From Cristatella mucedo (taxonomy: Eukaryota; Bryozoa; Phylactolaemata; Cristatellidae), in NCBI GenBank assembly GCA_009760855.2, contig WPIO01000006.1:6497001-6561000 (forward strand): a stretch of DNA of 64,000 bases, written 5' to 3'. Shown here piece by piece: positions 14,633-29,467 of this stretch; within the stretch, counting starts at the first letter, position 1, and each line of letters begins with the position of its first letter. The notes beneath the pieces are model-generated. The model was not told where the DNA came from and did not search any database. It saw only the letters and a program-made list of their open reading frames with translations. Made by a program: the position numbers and the translations under genes.

Positions 14633-14949
14633 CGGCTGCTGAGGCCTGACGCCAGTAGCTTGGGACGCGAGGGAGCTCGCGGCCAGCAGAGGCCTGACAT
14701 GCCAAGCTGGACGCGACCGTTCGCTCGACACCGGCAGCCACTCGCGCGCCGCGACCGCAGGGACGCGTCGCCTCGCAACTAACTCCGTAGGAGGTAGTAG
14801 TGTGGCAGCGGTGTCTGTACTCGTCCGAGAAGCAAAGTGCCGCCATGCAGCCCCGGCGTTTAGCCAGCGCAACGCATTGCAGGGTTTCCTTTGCTCAATT
14901 GGAACGCAGTGTAGCAGAATGAAACTTGGTAGATAAACATGGTCTAGCA

Positions 14950-15085
14950 CAACAGCCCCGTTTACATTATATAGCGGCAGAAGAGTTTCGGCAACTTCCA
15001 TCCAGTTTGCAGCAGGCAGCGAAGAATTGTCTGCCTCAGCACTCGAACCAGCGACCTAGATCTTGAAGAGGCGAGCAGCTTTGGC
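14950..15085 (-). mobile_element. Diverged SINE-B copy
   Basis: Minus strand: TCAAGATCTAGGTCGC, TGGTTCGAGTGCTGAGG, then AACTCTTCTGCCGCTATAT. Tail shortened. Confidence 0.62.
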
Positions 15086-15386
15086 GACGTCATTTTTAAG
15101 ACGTGCGACTGTAAGCCCGACTATGATTTGCACGGTTCGTCTCAGCATTAAATTCTCACGCAATTTTTTCCTTGGCGAATTTGTCTGCCAGCGATCCTGC
15201 GGCGTGCGAACAATACCAAGCAGAAGCTGTCGGAAGCAATGCGCCGAGCGCAAGCCGCCTTCATTTTTTTTCAGAATCTGCACAGCAGCTACGGCAGCGC
15301 GGCGGCGGCGGTGGTCTCCGAACGAAATACTGCTGGAATAAACTCGTTGCAGCATCGAGTTCGTTCGTTCTAGCTATCGTAGGACC

Positions 15387-15418
15387 AGGAAGGAAACATG
15401 CATGCATGTTTCCTTCCT
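15387..15418. repeat. Perfect 32-bp palindrome
   Basis: Centre ACATGCATGCATGT with arms AGGAAGGAA and TTCCTTCCT; every base pairs. Flanks TAGGACC and AGTTTCCTA extend it imperfectly. Confidence 0.95.
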
Positions 15419-15710
15419 AGTTTCCTATTATATTTTATTATTATTATTTTATTATTTTATTATTTTCCAATTTCTTCCATGTTTCTTCCTTAAAAAAAAC
15501 ATCGCGATCGCTCGTTTCGCCGCTTCCGGCGGTGCCGCCGGAAGCGAGTCGCCTCGCTTCAGTGGCTCCGTCTAGGTCTGGGAGCAGTCGCTGCGACGAG
15601 AGCCCGGGCAGGTGCGACTGTAAATTTGGTACAGAAACGCGCTGCAGCTCCTGGCTTCGAATCGGTCATCGCTACGTTCTTCCAGACTCCACGGAGTGAA
15701 AGAAGCGGCA

Positions 15711-15713
<3 letters not shown>

Positions 15714-15779
<66 letters not shown>
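15714..15779 (+). repeat. (CT)n microsatellite
   Basis: About 65 bp of CT between GC-rich sequences. Confidence 0.96.
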
Positions 15780-15781
<2 letters not shown>

Positions 15782-17054
15782 GCTCCCGTCGTCGGGTTGT
15801 CTCCCCTTGCACCCGGTTGGGCACCCGTCCCGCGGGCTAACTCTTGGGTACTCAGCCGCCTTCCAGGGCTGAGGACCCGACGGAGGACACGCGGCGCGGA
15901 GGCGACTGATCTCCCGCCGCCGCCGCCGAGAGCTGCGGCACCGGAAGCGAGTGAGCGCTCGCGCGCGCCAACGCCCCTGGCGGTCGCGAGGCGCTCCGCG
16001 TCCGTTGCCCCCGTTGGACAGTTTGGAGGCCTGGACCAAACCGACTGTCTGACGGACTGTGCCACGCGGCGGCCGGCGCGCGCGCTCGCTCGCTCGCCGT
16101 CGGCGAGCAACATCTCTCTCTATCTGGACCGCTATGCATTCGTTCAATGAGAGATCGCTCGTTGCTAGTCGTGCCCGCGCCTGAAAGGCTCGGCGGCCAA
16201 CGCCGTGCGGGGACGCGCGCGACGATGGTCCCGTTTTCGAGCCGCGAGCCAAAGTTCTTATAAAGGCGACGTTGCTGGCAAAGACGAAACTGTGTCCTAT
16301 AGCAGCTCATCACAAAGTGGCCAAAGAACTCCGGTGCACCGGGTCTAACGTCAACTTAGCTTTCCTCGCTAACGAGCGAAAGTGTTTCCTTCGCATATTT
16401 TGGAGATATACGCTAACCATATGTCTCTTCGCATAATTAGGCTTACGGGAAATGACGCAGCATTGCCAAATGGCTTCGTGTAGCCCGGCGCCATTGACTC
16501 GGGTGCTTACGCATGAGTCGGGAATGTAGCGGGCTGAGTTTAAAATGCGAAAGCAGGATTTCCGTGACACTTTTGAGCTGCCAGCCCATGAAAGTGACTG
16601 TCAAGTGAAGACTATTTCCTCTCCACTGCGGTTGGCCTACAGAACTTCAAAAGCTTCGCTCAAGCTACTCGCGGCTTTTCTAGAAAGATATTCACTAAAT
16701 GCCAAAAGCTCGCAGTGAATCAAGGACTAGCCCCTAGCCGGACAGTTGACGCCTTCGCTCTCTATTCAAGGAGCCGAACGGTCTCCCTATATGGCCCGGT
16801 CTATTTATTACCAGTTAGGCTAAACGCTAACGATCATGTAAAGGCCACGTAATGGCGTCGACCCATTTCGAAATGGAGCGCGCCACACCAGCAGGAAACG
16901 CCGACAGTGGACAGAAGGGTAGGGGGGCTCGGGTAACCCTGGCCGTAACGTCGGCCTGTACGCCTCGCCTGCGGCAACCAAAGTCGGCATCAGTCGGAGA
17001 TAATGATTTTTTTTTTATTCCCAAGGAAGAGCTCCTCAAAACTATAGTTGCCGC

Positions 17055-17200
17055 GCTAGTTTGGCCCAGTGGTTTCAGTTACTCGCCGCGAGGACCAAGG
17101 TCTGGCCGAGGTCGCGGGCTCGAGCCCCGCGGCATACGCGAAGCGCCTGAATAGAGATTAATTTCTCTTTGGGCGCTATAAAAATTAGCTATGCTATATG
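17055..17200 (+). mobile_element. SINE-A copy
   Basis: TTTGGCCCAGTGG (A box), CCGAGGTCGCGGGCTCGAG (B box) and tail AAGCGCCTGAATAGAGATTA, GGGCGCTATA. Close to consensus. Confidence 0.88.
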
Positions 17201-20362
<3,162 letters not shown>

Positions 20363-20924
20363 CAATAGGTGGGCACCAAGACGCCGTCGACCAGCGGCGG
20401 CGCCAGGCTAATTCGCCTTCCCGGGCCAAGCCGGGACGCCCCGGACGGACAATCTGGGTAGCGTACAGCGAGCTGGGCTGAGGTCGCTCTTTCAGATCGC
20501 TCGCCTGAGCTCTCAAGCCCTGCATTTCTACGCGGCGAAGGCGCGTCTGCCCTGCTGCGCTGCTTCGCTTGCCCGATCGCAGCTAACTCCAAGCCGTAAG
20601 CGGACTCGCGCGAGAGCCCTCCTAGTTTTGTCGCCTCGAGAGCCCCTTCCGCATCTACACGAGCTATACGGAGGCCTGACACGATTGCCAGGCGATGCTG
20701 TAAAATTTTGCGACTGCTAAAATCTATTATGAAAAAGACCTGGATTGCTCTCGCCACGTCGGCGATACAGCAACGCTTGCTGTAGCGCTCGCCGCAAGAA
20801 GCTAAAGGAGTGCGGCAGTGTGCCGCTGCAGTGGTAGCGCGAGCCGAGCGCGCGGCGACGCGATCTCGCCAAGTGAGCTTCCGACGATGAGCTGCGGCGA
20901 GCGTATGCAACGGTATGCAATGTG

Positions 20925-20991
<67 letters not shown>

Positions 20992-21034
20992 GCGCGCGCG
21001 TGCGTGCGTGCGTGTGTGTGTGTGTGTGTGTGTG
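20925..21034. repeat. (AT)n, (GC)-(GT)n compound microsatellite
   Basis: AT runs with GTATGTA breaks, then GCGCGCGTGCGTGCGTGC and a GT run. Confidence 0.94.
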
Positions 21035-21191
21035 TAATTCATTTGCATTAACCCTCTCTCTCGCTGCATCCTGCTTTGCTTCTCCATCTTACCAGATTTT
21101 TTCTATTTGATTCTTGGGTTACTTCAGCATTATCATCCTACATTTTCTTTACATGCACATACGTTCTCCCATCTATATACACCTCTATTCC

Positions 21192-21195
<4 letters not shown>

Positions 21196-21230
<35 letters not shown>

Positions 21231-21235
21231 TATAT

Positions 21236-21268
<33 letters not shown>

Positions 21269-21270
21269 CT
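21196..21270. repeat. (AT)n microsatellite
   Basis: AT runs with short ACATA and ACACA interruptions. Confidence 0.94.
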
Positions 21271-22239
21271 GTAAACGCATGCAACTGCAGTATTTATATA
21301 TATATGCTATATGCGATATATATGTCAATCTGTGTGTGCTTATGCGTGTATGCTTGTGCATGCGTGCGCCTGTGCCAGTGCGTGTGCGTTTGCATGTGCG
21401 TGCATAAGAGCATCCTACAAAGTGCAATGAATCTGCACGCTCAGGTACTAGCATGCGAATTTAGAAGCATAGACATGCTATTCTTATCAGCAGCCCTCTG
21501 TGCACCTGCGGCTCAGGTTTTTGCGAGTTTACCTCCAAGTCTCGCGATGCCACAAAGCTTCTTGCCGCCGCCGCCGCCGCCGGTGACGCCGTCACGCTCC
21601 TGGCCAGGCAGAGGAGCTTGGCGGACGTGTCCTCTGTCCGAAGGCCGCTGTAGTAGCAGTACAGGCTAGCCGCGACAGCCTCTCTGCTCATCGTGCCGCG
21701 CGGCGCCCGTCCTCTCGTTGCGCTCCTTCGACTACGCGTCGAACGTCGACGAACCTGTCGGAACGGGCCGCTTCGCGGCGGCCGCGACTGCAGCCAGCGT
21801 ATATACGCGCCCGCCCGCCGCCGCGGCGGACGCTCGCACGGCGCCTCCTCAATGGGCGTGAGTCTGAGCGTGAGCGACCACGTGGCAGGGAGTTGCGTCG
21901 CCCGTCGTTATAATTAGCGTCGCGAAGACATTCGCCGGCGCTCGCTGACGTCAAGCCAGCTCGCGCGGATGCAGCAGGTGCCCCGTCCTTCACCTCGCTC
22001 CTTTGCGACTCTCCCGCTCGCTCGGCGGCCGGCGCGCTGCCGGGCGAAAGAGATCGCGAGCTCCCGCTACGAGCGAGCGAGCGAGCGAGCGCTCGAGAGG
22101 GTTTTCTCAGCTGTCGGAGGCGAATACTTCTCGCGCGAATACTTCGAGCCGAAAACAATGAGCGAGCGGTCATACGGGGCGGGGCGCTCGTTGCCGGCTG
22201 GAATGGTCCGGTGCGCTGCCCAGCGCCGGCACGGCCGAT

Positions 22240-22240
22240 T

Positions 22241-22286
<46 letters not shown>

Positions 22287-22287
22287 T
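22240..22287 (+). repeat. (CCG)n trinucleotide repeat
   Basis: About 16 units, uninterrupted, inside a CpG-rich island at 21.6-22.8 kb. Confidence 0.96.
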
Positions 22288-22845
22288 GCCGGTTCTCACG
22301 GCGACGCGGCTGTGCGCAGTTAGTTAACATCCGCTTCGCTATCGCTCAATCGTCAGCTCGTGGCGCTTGTGCTTTTGCACCGGATCGAGGCGCCCGCGAA
22401 TCCGGGCGTGGCCGAAGACTTGCGACCGTTCGGGAACCCTGCAAACGCGAGGCAACTGAAACCTGCTGCCGCCGCCACTGCATAGCGCGGAGTGCGACCT
22501 CGGCCTCGAAGCGCGATAGTCTCCAACGGCGCTAGCTCCGACGGCGGCGGCGGCGGCGGGGCCGGATAGCGTCCGTCGGAGCGGCGGCGACGCGCTCTCC
22601 GACGAGTGAGCCGATCTGTCGGAGAGTCGGAGAGTGAGTCAGTCGGAGAGTGAGCACTCGAGAGCACGACAGCCGCGAGTGCGCTCGAGTCCACCCGAGA
22701 GGGTGACTTGCGAACAGTGCTGCCCCCTATCCTCCGAGGACGCATCGGGCGCTTCCTCGGGAAAAAAACTGTTTTCGCGCTGCGCGAGACGCGATCGCAT
22801 CCCGCAAGTCAGTTCGCGTTTCCCCGCACCTAGTGCGAGAAGATG

Positions 22846-23036
22846 GTGAGCCGTGATGGCGCACCAGGTAAGGCGGTTGCTTTCACGACCTCGGTCCCGA
22901 GGTCGTGGATTCGATTCCTGCGGTGGGCGATTCTTTATCGCCACTGCAAGCGGCGGTGATAGCCATAAAGGCTCTTCTGTCGCTATACAAAAGGAGGCTG
23001 TTTAATCAGCTAGGATTTTATTTTATTTAAATAATT
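22846..23036 (+). mobile_element. SINE-B copy, near consensus
   Basis: GTGAGCCGTGATGGCGCACC head (A-box-like), perfect hairpin CACGACCTCGG/CCGAGGTCGTG, B box GATTCGATTCC (one change), tail CGCTATACAAAAGGAGGC and TTAATCAGCTAGGATTTT. Confidence 0.9.
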
Positions 23037-24623
23037 TTCAAGTCGGAGCGCTACGACTTTGGCGGCGACGCGTGAAGTTGTAGCGTGCATCCCATCGTGC
23101 TCTTCGACGAAGTTCCGCTTCGCTGTCCGTGCCCTTTGTCTTTTTTCGCGAGGCTGCTCGTGCATTCCAGCGCATCCAAGCCAGCTACCGACGCCGACGC
23201 GACGCTCAGCCATTTGAATGTCACCCTTATTGATGTCCAGCGTATCCGTCACCCCCTGGAGGGGTGCGTCTGCTGTGGCCGGCAAGCCCGCAGATTGAAT
23301 AAGAATTTGTCTCACGATCTAGTACATATACCTACCTGCACGCACATCTCCCTGAAACATGCGTTTGATGCATTGCAAGCGCATTTGTGGTTTACATTTA
23401 AGGCGTTCGCAATTGATGTCTTCTGTTGCCGTATTTGGCACGCCAGGCGCTTCCCACCCCAATCGTCCAACGCGCTCAACCCACCGAGTGGTCGTGGCAA
23501 AGTCGCCGTCCTTCGGAGCTGACTGCCCGTGACTAGCTCGACTGCACTGGTCTCAGCGATTGACGTCACTGTACTTTCGATGGAAAGTCTGTTTCTTACG
23601 GCGTTTTCCACCGCTCCCCTAGCCAGCACCGGGGGGGGGTAGGGATGGTGGAGGGAAGGGCTTCAGCGTTGCACTACGGTCAATCTATTTTGACATCTGA
23701 CAGGTTGAATAAAACTTCTCTGAGATTGCCCTCACCGACCGACCGACCGCCCGCCCGCCTCAAATCCGGCTTCTATGGCTGCCCCTGGAAAACAGGGGTT
23801 CGAGCGAGGAATTCGTTGACGATGTTGCCGGTAGCATCATCCGCCATTCCATTCAAGGCAACGAAAATGGCGTGCCCTAGACGGCACCTACGATTGGTCC
23901 TTTTCTCCTCGCTTCCGTCGCCGGTCTTGGCGGGGCCGTTGGCCACACGTGGAAGCGAGACCGAGTCTGAGACTGAGAAGAAAGCAGTCGCAGGAAGGGA
24001 CGGCCGCGAGCTCGAGCGGCGGCGTTCGCATTCCTAATCGCAAGCAGCGGAGCGCCTGAGCTGGGTCGCCTGAGCAGGAAAGCCACTCTGATGGTGAAAT
24101 GATGAAATGCCAAATTCAGCAGTGTCCCGGCAGTCGTATGTCCGGAAATGTTGGCCGCTTCCGCTGTACTTGAAGCCAGACAAGTCGTTATCAGTGGCTT
24201 AGATCGTGTAAACTCGCGGTCGGAATTGACGACTAGCCAATATTGCGTGATATTTCGTCCTGGTAAGATGCGGCCTCATTAGCCAGTGGAATACGCGCTA
24301 GTTATGCTACAAGAGCTTGGGCTTGTTAAGCTCTCTACCCGGACGCTTTCAAACTCGTTGCAAGAGCATCAGAACATACGGATTAGTGTCGTGCACCGTA
24401 ATAAACGTACAAAAGCAAGCGATTACCATTAATCGGCCGGCATGCTAATGCAAACATGAAGCTGTGAGACGACGCAGTGCTGCCGTTAAGCCACTGAGTC
24501 AACGGTCGAGAAAGTTACGAGGTTTAATAATGCTGCTGCTCACAAGAAAACGTGGGCCCTAGCAACGACGAACAAACTATATGCAATAAGCAAATTCGAT
24601 ATATAGATCACTAAAGGATCACT

Positions 24624-24801
24624 ATGAGCCGTGATGGCACACTAGGTAAGTCGGCTGCTTTCACGACCTCGGTTCTGAGGTCGTGGGTTCGATTCCTGCG
24701 GTGGGCGATCCTTTATCGCCGCTGCAAGCGGTGGTGATAGCCGTAAAGGCTCTTCTGTCTCTATACAAAAAGAGGCTGTCTAATCAGCTAGGATTTTTAT
24801 T
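24624..24801 (+). mobile_element. SINE-B copy, near consensus
   Basis: TGAGCCGTGATGGCACACTA, hairpin CACGACCTCGG with right arm CTGAGGTCGTG, B box GGTTCGATTCC, tail CTATACAAAAAGAGGCTG and AATCAGCTAGGATTTTT. Confidence 0.9.
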
Positions 24802-25454
24802 AGCCTAACAGCTGTTGGGTCTGCAGTACGCGAGAGCGGACTACTGCGGCGGAAGCTGCCGAGGCAAGAACTGCGGACCCACTTGCAGCAGCTGCTTCCA
24901 GGCCAGCGTGCGGGCCGTGCGGCCCGGTCCCGGGTTTCCTTCAATAGGCGGCAACTAGCTGAGCCGTCCTGATCTGTGCGAGACTTCCCGCACAGACATA
25001 ACACGAGCCATCATGCACAAAATTGTTCTCGCCATTGGCTCCTCTTAAAGGACACACTCCGATCAACCGTAGCAGGTGTGACTTCGGAAGAGTTCAATTG
25101 GCCCAGCGACACGTGATATTCTACCAATCAGCAGCAGTCTGCTGCTCAAAAATAGACTCGGCGTCCTGAGTTAGCCAGTGCTGCACAGCAGATGAAGGTG
25201 TGGCGGCTGCGCACGATAAGCATAGGCGAACTGGGAGTGAAACGGATTCAGCCAACAGACGACAGACTCGTGGCCACCGATTAGCAAGATTTCAATTCAG
25301 TGCGTATGGAAGGCGAGATGATCAGATACTGACCAGTGTGCGGTGCTAGAGCTCACAGGAGGAACGAGGAGGTCAATGACAAGTAGGCTGGTGCTAGCGA
25401 GTGAAGTTAATTGTAAGCCAGACTGAGGATCTTGTTCGAGTCAATTCGAGGATC

Positions 25455-25690
25455 TATAGAAAGTCAGTCAAGCTCAGACAGAAGTGGGTTGATGTGGAAG
25501 CTTCGCCGTGAGCGAAACACGAGCAGCTGAGTTTTGCATCAGTTGCAGACGAGTTGAGGCACAGGCCGGGAGTACTAAATAAAGGGTGGCAATAATCTAG
25601 ATGTGTTATCATTAATTTGCTGAGCGAAATAATTCAGGTTTCGTACTCTAATCTAAGCAAGCGATGATTTTGGCAGTGCTCCCTTAGTGA
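25455..25690 (-). mobile_element. Old LINE fragment related to family 1
   Basis: Plus-strand text GATGTGGAAGCTTCGCCGTG, GCTGAGTTTTGCATCAGTTG and AATCTAAGCAAGCGATGATT aligns with the antisense of the RT C-terminal region in the 8.8-kb copy, with many substitutions. No open frame. Confidence 0.5.
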
Positions 25691-26355
25691 AGGGTAAATA
25701 TCGATAAAATACTGAGAAAACAGGTCCTGCGGTCGAATATATATTTAGGGTACCTTTTACAAGATGAGCATCTTCGAATGAAATCGAAAATTATGAAGAT
25801 TTCCAGACAAAAGAAAGGCATCTAAAAAATCATTATCCAGACTATTTCTAACCCGGAAGTAGACCGGAAGCCAAACATTTACAAATAACAAATTTACTGA
25901 TCTGTGCTGCATCATATGCGATATCTCTCAATGCTTGTTTAACCTTGGTACATTGAGGTACATGTTTGCAGCTCGTTGAGTTGCATACTTGTGACTTTTA
26001 AACAGCTTCATGTAAAGTGTAGCAATGTGCCTGGTAAATGCCATTTTTCGGCCAATACTTTATGGATCACCGTGGAATTTCAAATGAGAATTCAACCAGC
26101 TCTTGGTCGGATAAGTATTTTTGCACATATCCGTGATTGCGCGCGCAAGATATATTTCAATGAAGCTTGATTGCACGCACTCTAGAATGTCTTTTTGGGA
26201 GCATATAGTGGCTAGAGTAGCTTGCAGCATCAATTAAATCGAACCAGATCCAGATTATTGAACCGCCGATCAATTTCTTCTGCAGATCATGTGACAAGGA
26301 AATACTTGGGATACGTCGGCTCGTGCAAGCTTCTAGAGCTTCTCCAGCTGCCTCA

Positions 26356-27288
26356 CTAATAGCGGCTGAGCTGAGCTCCGAAGTGATCAAATACCGGACC
26401 ATCAAGCTTGACAATTGCAGCACGCATTCCAATGTGCTCATGCACTGAAGAAATCGTGGTACCTGGAAAAGCATAGAAATGCTTTTGATTTATTTAGTTT
26501 ATTTTATTTTACTTATTTATTTTATTTCATTTATGCTAATAATGCATATTCATGCTGAAAAGCTTTGGGATCATTATTTTCAAGTACATAGAAAAGCAGG
26601 CTGCATAGGTGCATTTTTTTCAAGCACCGATAAATCTTGAAATCTCGCAAAAGATGGATGTTTTCGGGTTTTGAAGGTTCTACAAAGGCGACTCTCTGCA
26701 TAGACAGTCCTCTCAGCCTCTTAGAGGCAGATCTTTTTGGACAGGCGTCACTCCTGCGCGGGTATTGCTTCGGCGCTGCTGCACACGGGACTGCACCAGG
26801 TTCTAATAAACACAGTGAGGCACACAGAGAGGCGGTGAGAGCGTGCGTTTAAAAGAGTAGAGAAAGGCGCGTTAAGTAAGGCAAGCAACTTCAAGCTCTC
26901 CAAAAAAAATAGGTTTTCACAGAAATAGGTTCGGTGGCCTGTAAGAGCTCATCGGGCGTCACGCTTTTGACGCCACTCCGAACATGGCGGCCGCAAGGCT
27001 TAGTTGGAAGCTAAAATGGCGGCGTCGCATGCGCGGTACTTCTTCAGGGCCGCATTTCCGGCGTCGGTCTCTCGGAGTGGGGTCGATGTATGTCTAGAAG
27101 TTTCAGCTGCTAAGCAGTGTCTAAAACGTTCTTACCTGTTTTAAAATCGGCTCTACGAGCGGCTAAATGTGCGAGACCTGTGATTAGAAACTTTGACCTT
27201 GTGACATCGCCTAGGGATCCTTGGCCTTGGCGCTGCATCTCCTGCAGTTCCTCTAGCGCCAGATCCAGCAGCGGAGTCTCAAGAGCAG
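26356..27288 (-). CDS. Candidate unrecognised gene, last two exons
   Basis: Proposed exons: 27288-27136 (153 nt, acceptor GACGCTGCAG, donor ACAG|GTAAGA) and 26462-26356 (107 nt, acceptor GCTTTTCCAG, TAG stop). Both junctions are phase 1 and the frame is open across them. The first exon encodes LETPLLDLALEELQEMQ, then DVTRSKFLITGLAHLAARR. The second encodes GTTISSVHEHIGMRAAIVK, then LDGPVFDHFGAQLSRY. Composition is mixed and protein-like, unlike neighbouring low-complexity ORFs. I do not recognise the family. Upstream exons would lie above 27.3 kb; an open segment at about 28085-28226 with a possible phase-1 donor (GCAG|GTATAC) is one weak option. No poly(A) signal was identified. Could be chance. 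Confidence 0.35.
26984..27023 (+). promoter_or_regulatory. Two ATGGCGGC YY1-like sites
   Basis: ACATGGCGGCCGC near 26984 and AAAATGGCGGCGTC near 27013, about 30 bp apart. AANATGGCGGC is the known YY1 core-promoter motif. They fall in the intron of the candidate minus-strand gene, so they may belong to another transcript. Confidence 0.3.
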
Positions 27289-28555
27289 CTGCAGCGTCAA
27301 TGCACGCACAGCATAACAAGCTCAGAAATGACCCCGCCGCACGACCCTAAGCTTCAACTCTGAACTCGGGCCAATTAGAAAGATCCTGTCACAGTTGCCG
27401 GTTGTGACTCACCGGGAAAGAACCTGAAAATGAGTGCGCGCGTGTGCTTCCGCGTATTCGCGTGCTTGCACAGTTGTACGTGTGCGCACGTTCGTGTGTG
27501 AAACGATCGTGGCGGCAATGCACTGTAGACGAGTTTATTTACGCATTGACGTTGGCAGCGAGAGCTACCGACAATCTAGGCTACGGACAGCTGCCGGAGC
27601 CATGGGGGGCCATGGAAAGGGGCATTGACATGGAGTAGAGGGGGGGGAGCATTTACCCCCCCCCCGCCGCCCGCCCGCCCGCCCAGTGAGGCTCAAGCTG
27701 GGCCGCGCCCCTAATCCGGCGCCTCGCGACCGGCGAAGAAATTACTTCTTAATGCCACTCAATGAGCAACTGATGAGCTCGTGTCGAGTAAGCTCTCTGA
27801 TTTTTCGCTGTCGCTGTTCATTAATTGCGGGTCCAGCTAGCCCGCCTATTTGAAAATCGTGCAGGTTGCTACATTAAAATGTTGAACGTCTTGCCACCCT
27901 TGGATGAAAGCTCCGGCTCCGCCACTGAGTCTACCGAAGTTTTAAGTTTTCGGAGCTCAAGTCAAAATCCCAGCTTGGACTATCGCCAAAAGTAGCATTG
28001 GGGGTATTTCTTCCATCCTTTAGGAAATGTGCTACTCGCGCCGCAGGCATATTCCTCTGATTACCAGCGATTTGCCGAGTATACCTGCATGCCAAGAACA
28101 GCTGCATTTACGCAGGCAGCCTCTACAAACTCTGCTTATTAAAAGTCCGTGCATATCCGCTAAATAGACTCTGCGTGAGGACGAGACGGCTGAGAATGTG
28201 TCGCCTGCCGACGGCCATAGCTCCAACGTGGCTCTATTTCAAATCGAATGTCCCCAATTTCTGACCACCTCGACGGAAAGGCGAGTCTAAAACTAGTCAC
28301 TAGAAATTACAGAGTCGGCGACTGGTAAATGCGGGGAGAGGAAAAGAAAACCGCTGAGGCTTGGAGTGCGCTACAGAAAACACTACTGCGCGTAGCACCC
28401 ACATAGTCCCCGCGACTTTGCGAACTCGCCGACGGAGACGCATCGTTACGCAATAAGTGGGCGGCGGCGGCGTCGCGCGATCTAGCGGCGGCGGCAGCGG
28501 CGGCGCAGGAGGAGAAGCATATCAGAGCCGCGCTGCTAGAAAGCGTTGAGACGAG

Positions 28556-28599
<44 letters not shown>
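28556..28599 (+). repeat. (CCG)n trinucleotide repeat
   Basis: About 15 units in a CpG-rich island; more CCG clusters follow at 28630 and 28905-28932. Confidence 0.96.
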
Positions 28600-28947
28600 G
28601 AGTGAGCTCTGAGCAGCACGGAAAGCGTCGCCGCCGCCGCGGCCCAGCATCCGGAGAGAGCGCGTCGTCTGCCAGCGGCGACGCATGCAGACGACGCTGC
28701 GCCACGAGCATGCCACTTTTTTATTGGCCAAAAAAAAGGAGGGAAAGTCTTTGCAACGCTGCGACGGGCGCGACACTACTCGGAAGCTGGGCAGAGCGCG
28801 CCGCCCGGATCCTCGGAGAGTTCTGTCGTCGCTCTCGTCGCCAAGCGTCTGCAGCCGCCGCGCTGCCGCCCAGCGCTCGTCGGGCGACCGCTGGAAATTT
28901 GTCCGCCGCCGCAGCCGCCGCCGCCGCCGCCGCAAGACGATGAATGC

Positions 28948-29085
28948 CAGCTTGGTTTGGCCCGGTTTGACCCAGAGGCTACGGTCCTCGCCGCTACCAA
29001 GGTCAAGGTGAGCTACGCGGCGTACACGAGGCGCCTGAATGGAGACTAGGTTCTCTTAGGGAGCGACGCAAATTTAATTGCTTAA
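28948..29085 (+). mobile_element. Diverged SINE-A copy
   Basis: TTGGTTTGGCCC head with a duplicated portion, ACCAAGGTCAAGGTGAG, then tail GGCGCCTGAATGGAGACTAG and TCTCTTAGGG. The B box is eroded. Confidence 0.68.
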
Positions 29086-29307
29086 GCTAGCTGCGGTGCC
29101 GCGAAGCTCACCCGGTCGGTGACGACGACGAGCGGCTTGCTGCTTCTCCAGTCCGCAACGTTTAGTTTTCGCGTCGCCACGGTGGCGGCGGCGGTGGCGG
29201 CGGCTCTGTGCTCCTCGCCTCGAGAAACTCTCAATGGCTCGCGGCGCGCGGCTACCGACGCCCCTGCCCTGCCGAGGCCTAAGGCGGCGCATTCATTACA
29301 TGTCTTA

Positions 29308-29467
29308 GACTGGGGGTCATCCAGGGCGCTCGCTCTTCACGACCCTCCTCCTCAGCTCGTAGGTTCGAGTCCTGCACTGGGTGACCCTTTGTATCTCGCT
29401 ACAAGCGGCGGCGGCCGTTAAGCCTCCTCTGCCGCTATATAAAGAAGGCTGCTGAATTAGCTAGCCT
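29308..29467 (+). mobile_element. Diverged SINE-B subfamily copy
   Basis: CAGGGCGCTCGCTCTTCACG, B box GGTTCGAGTCC, GCACTGGGTGACCC, and CCGCTATATAAAGAAGGCTG tail. The anticodon-arm hairpin is lost. Confidence 0.68.

Larger units (their letters stand above)
15086..17054. other. No gene seen
   Basis: Contains the 32-bp palindrome, a CT array, and a CpG-rich patch at 15.5-16.25 kb. Confidence 0.5.
23037..26355. other. No gene seen apart from SINE and LINE fragment
   Basis: Mixed sequence becoming AT-rich after 25.6 kb. ORFs at 23312-23629 and 24780-25004 (minus) have no recognisable motifs. Confidence 0.5.

Noticed and set aside
22846-23036. Functional tRNA gene at the A/B boxes
   Set aside because: The sequence cannot form a normal acceptor stem, the arm is too long, and it is one of many dispersed copies with a common tail, so it is a SINE.
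27683-27926. CAGTG...CACTG ends suggesting a small DNA transposon
   Set aside because: The inverted similarity is weak beyond five bases and no target-site duplication is visible.
28032-28226. Minus ORF as a third exon of the 26-27 kb candidate gene
   Set aside because: Phase fits, but the GTATAC donor is weak and the acceptor unclear.
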